The notes beneath the pieces are model-generated. The model did no database searches, had not been told where the DNA came from, and saw only the letters and a list, made by a program, of their open reading frames with translations. 60,000 nt of DNA from Polytrichum commune (lineage: Eukaryota; Streptophyta; Polytrichopsida; Polytrichales; Polytrichaceae). Shown piece after piece: positions 58,394 to 60,000 of the stretch. The translations under genes and the position numbers were made by a program. Position 1 is the stretch's first letter. Every line of letters starts with the position of its first letter. The stretch is from the NCBI GenBank assembly GCA_950295325.1, contig OX485805.1, positions 22,929,501 through 22,989,500 of the forward strand, written 5' to 3'.

Positions 58394-60000
58394 ATGGCCA
58401 TGGCTTCGATGCTCATAATGTCCATTGCGCCTCTTCTGCCGAATTTAACATGCTTACGCTCTTCTAGACAATTTCGAAGCCTTCGTGGGAAAGGCTGGGA
58501 ACAAGCTAAGGTTCGTGGGTGCAAAGAGAATATGAAGCAGAAGATGAATGGTCAGAATTCACAACGACGATACTTTTTGAGGGTTTCGTCACAAACACAA
58601 GAGGACGACGGAGATAAGGAAGAACCCATTTTACTTCGGATTGGAGTCTCTGTTGTCACTGAGCTGCTCCGCCTCTTCAGCTTTGGCGGGTAGGTTCTTA
58701 GATTGTGCCTTTCTTTGGCTCGCAGCGAAGTAGTGAGCTGAGGGAACCCTGAAATCTGGAAAATTGCGTCACCTTCTGCAACTGGAATTGACTCCCTATC
58801 TTGGTTCTGGTATTCTTCAAATGCGGGAAACCACAGTAGCATAAGTTATTTGAGGAGGGAATTTGCAATTGGAAGTGGTTGTGTGGCCTCGACCGTTCAA
58901 GCCAAATTAAGCCCCGTCCTAGTCATGTCAATTTCTCGTTGAATGGTAGATGCCATTGCTGTCTTAAGGACAATAGTCTTTGTAAAGTGTGTTGGTAAGT
59001 TGTAAACATATAACATGTGAGCAGTTCACAACCAGCTTCTATTGAGGTGGACGAAACTTCTGCAGCAGTGGAATCACGGGATGTGCTTGAATTGCTTCGA
59101 CAGGACTACCAGCGAGCCTACTTTCTCACCGGTAATGAAGAATGCCAGCGATCATCATCTTCATCTTCACTGTTCTCTTGAATGTACTAAATGAATTTAT
59201 GGAATTTAACGAGATTAAGCTACATTAGTTCTGGAAGAGGCTAATAGTGGGGAGACTACACCCTGTGCAGGGGATTTCACCACAGCTCTATATACCGACA
59301 ATTGCTTATTTGCAGATCCCACAATCCAGTTTAGAGGTTAGTCTGTATCCTCTCTCTGGGGACTTTGTGTATTGGTACAGACTTTGGTTGTTTAGGGTTG
59401 AAGACCCTAATCTAACTGGAAATTTGTGGAGGTGATATTCTTCCACCGAGATAGATATTTTCTTTCACTGGAGATGGTATCAGCCTTGCTTACTGTTGAT
59501 GAATCTTTTGTTCCTTTGTGATGTTTACAGGCCGAGACAAGTATCAGCGCAATCTGAAGCTTTTAGTGCCCTTCTTTGAGGAGCCTTTGCTTACTCTTTA
59601 CAACATTGAAGATCAGGTTCTAACATTTCTCTTCCGACTTTCAACTTATGCCTCTAAGAAATTAATGACAACAAATCAGTAACCTGACATCCAAATACGG
59701 TGCAGGGTACGAAAGGAGACAGCAGATCAATTGAAGCACAATGGAATTTGAGGTATGTCACTGTGGTTTTAGCTTAATGTACGTCGAGATACTTGTATCT
59801 AATGTCACTGATAAGTGGATTTGGTGATTGGGTCACTCTGCCAGAACATATCTTCGACTACCATGGAAACCTTTGATCGAAGTCGATGGCTCCACCCTCT
59901 ATGTCATCAATGGTGAGTCTAAGGTAAACTCTTGCACAGGGACACAGATTGGATCTATCGAAGCAACCAAGGCATCCATTGTGGATGTTTTGGCTCTAAT
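58394..60000 (+). CDS. DUF2358 (NTF2/SnoaL-like fold) protein, probably plastid-targeted; 3' part beyond the window
   Basis: Six exons are seen: 58394-58689, 59025-59131, 59271-59336, 59531-59616, 59706-59752 and 59845-59912. All have GT..AG introns and consistent phases, giving 223 codons plus one base before the window ends in intron 6. Residues 1 to about 60 are Ser/Arg-rich and hydroxylated with few acids (MAMASMLIMSIAPLLPN...), like a chloroplast transit peptide. From about residue 118 the DUF2358 signature is clear: DVLELLRQDYQRAYFLTG, DFTTALYTDNCLFADPTIQF, then RG, RDKYQRNLKLLVPFFEEP, and TYLRLPWKPLIEVDGSTLY. Proteins of this family are conserved in plants, algae and cyanobacteria; their biochemical role is not established. 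Intron 1 ends in a tandem acceptor GAGCAG (59019-59024), so one Ser may be included or skipped. An in-frame ATG at 58337 is less likely than 58394, which has a better context (GCCATGGCC). Confidence 0.9.

Overview
This is a stretch of a land-plant nuclear genome. Two genes have spliced plant-type structures with GT..AG introns: a stellacyanin-type phytocyanin at 39461-40741 and a plastid-type DUF2358 protein that starts at 58394 and runs off the right edge. Nearly everything else is AT-rich intergenic DNA built from old transposable elements. Nothing bacterial, viral or organellar was seen. I cannot name the species. The very low gene density would suit a fern, lycophyte, gymnosperm or other large plant genome.

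Layout. 1-6 kb: a fold-back MITE, then a decayed Tc1-like DD34E transposon (1451-3633, TA on both sides) split by a solo LTR. 6-13 kb: mostly featureless, with one candidate two-exon small gene (11324-11683). 13-24 kb: hAT-type and PIF/Harbinger-type MITEs, two tRNA-derived SINE-like elements, and two related LTR-like elements; one carries a 157-bp tandem array, the other a ~36-bp minisatellite and sits inside a MITE. 26-33 kb: two copies of a hAT-like family, one swollen by a 217-225-bp tandem array, the other split by a 2.8-kb solo LTR that contains an exact 180-bp array. 35-38.5 kb: a long-inverted-repeat element with two smaller elements inside. 38.5-41.4 kb: the phytocyanin gene, with tandem repeats in its promoter, intron and 3' flank. 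42-48 kb: a dense nest of MITEs, including a 186-bp element holding two insertions 14 bp apart. 52.4-55.8 kb: an LTR-bounded block with minisatellites. 56.8-58 kb: a non-autonomous hAT element with a perfect 8-bp target duplication. 58.4-60 kb: the DUF2358 gene.

The genes do not form a pathway. The main value of the window is its insertion record: target-site duplications can be read for many elements, so the order of several nested insertions can be worked out. All comparisons were made by eye without alignment or database tools.
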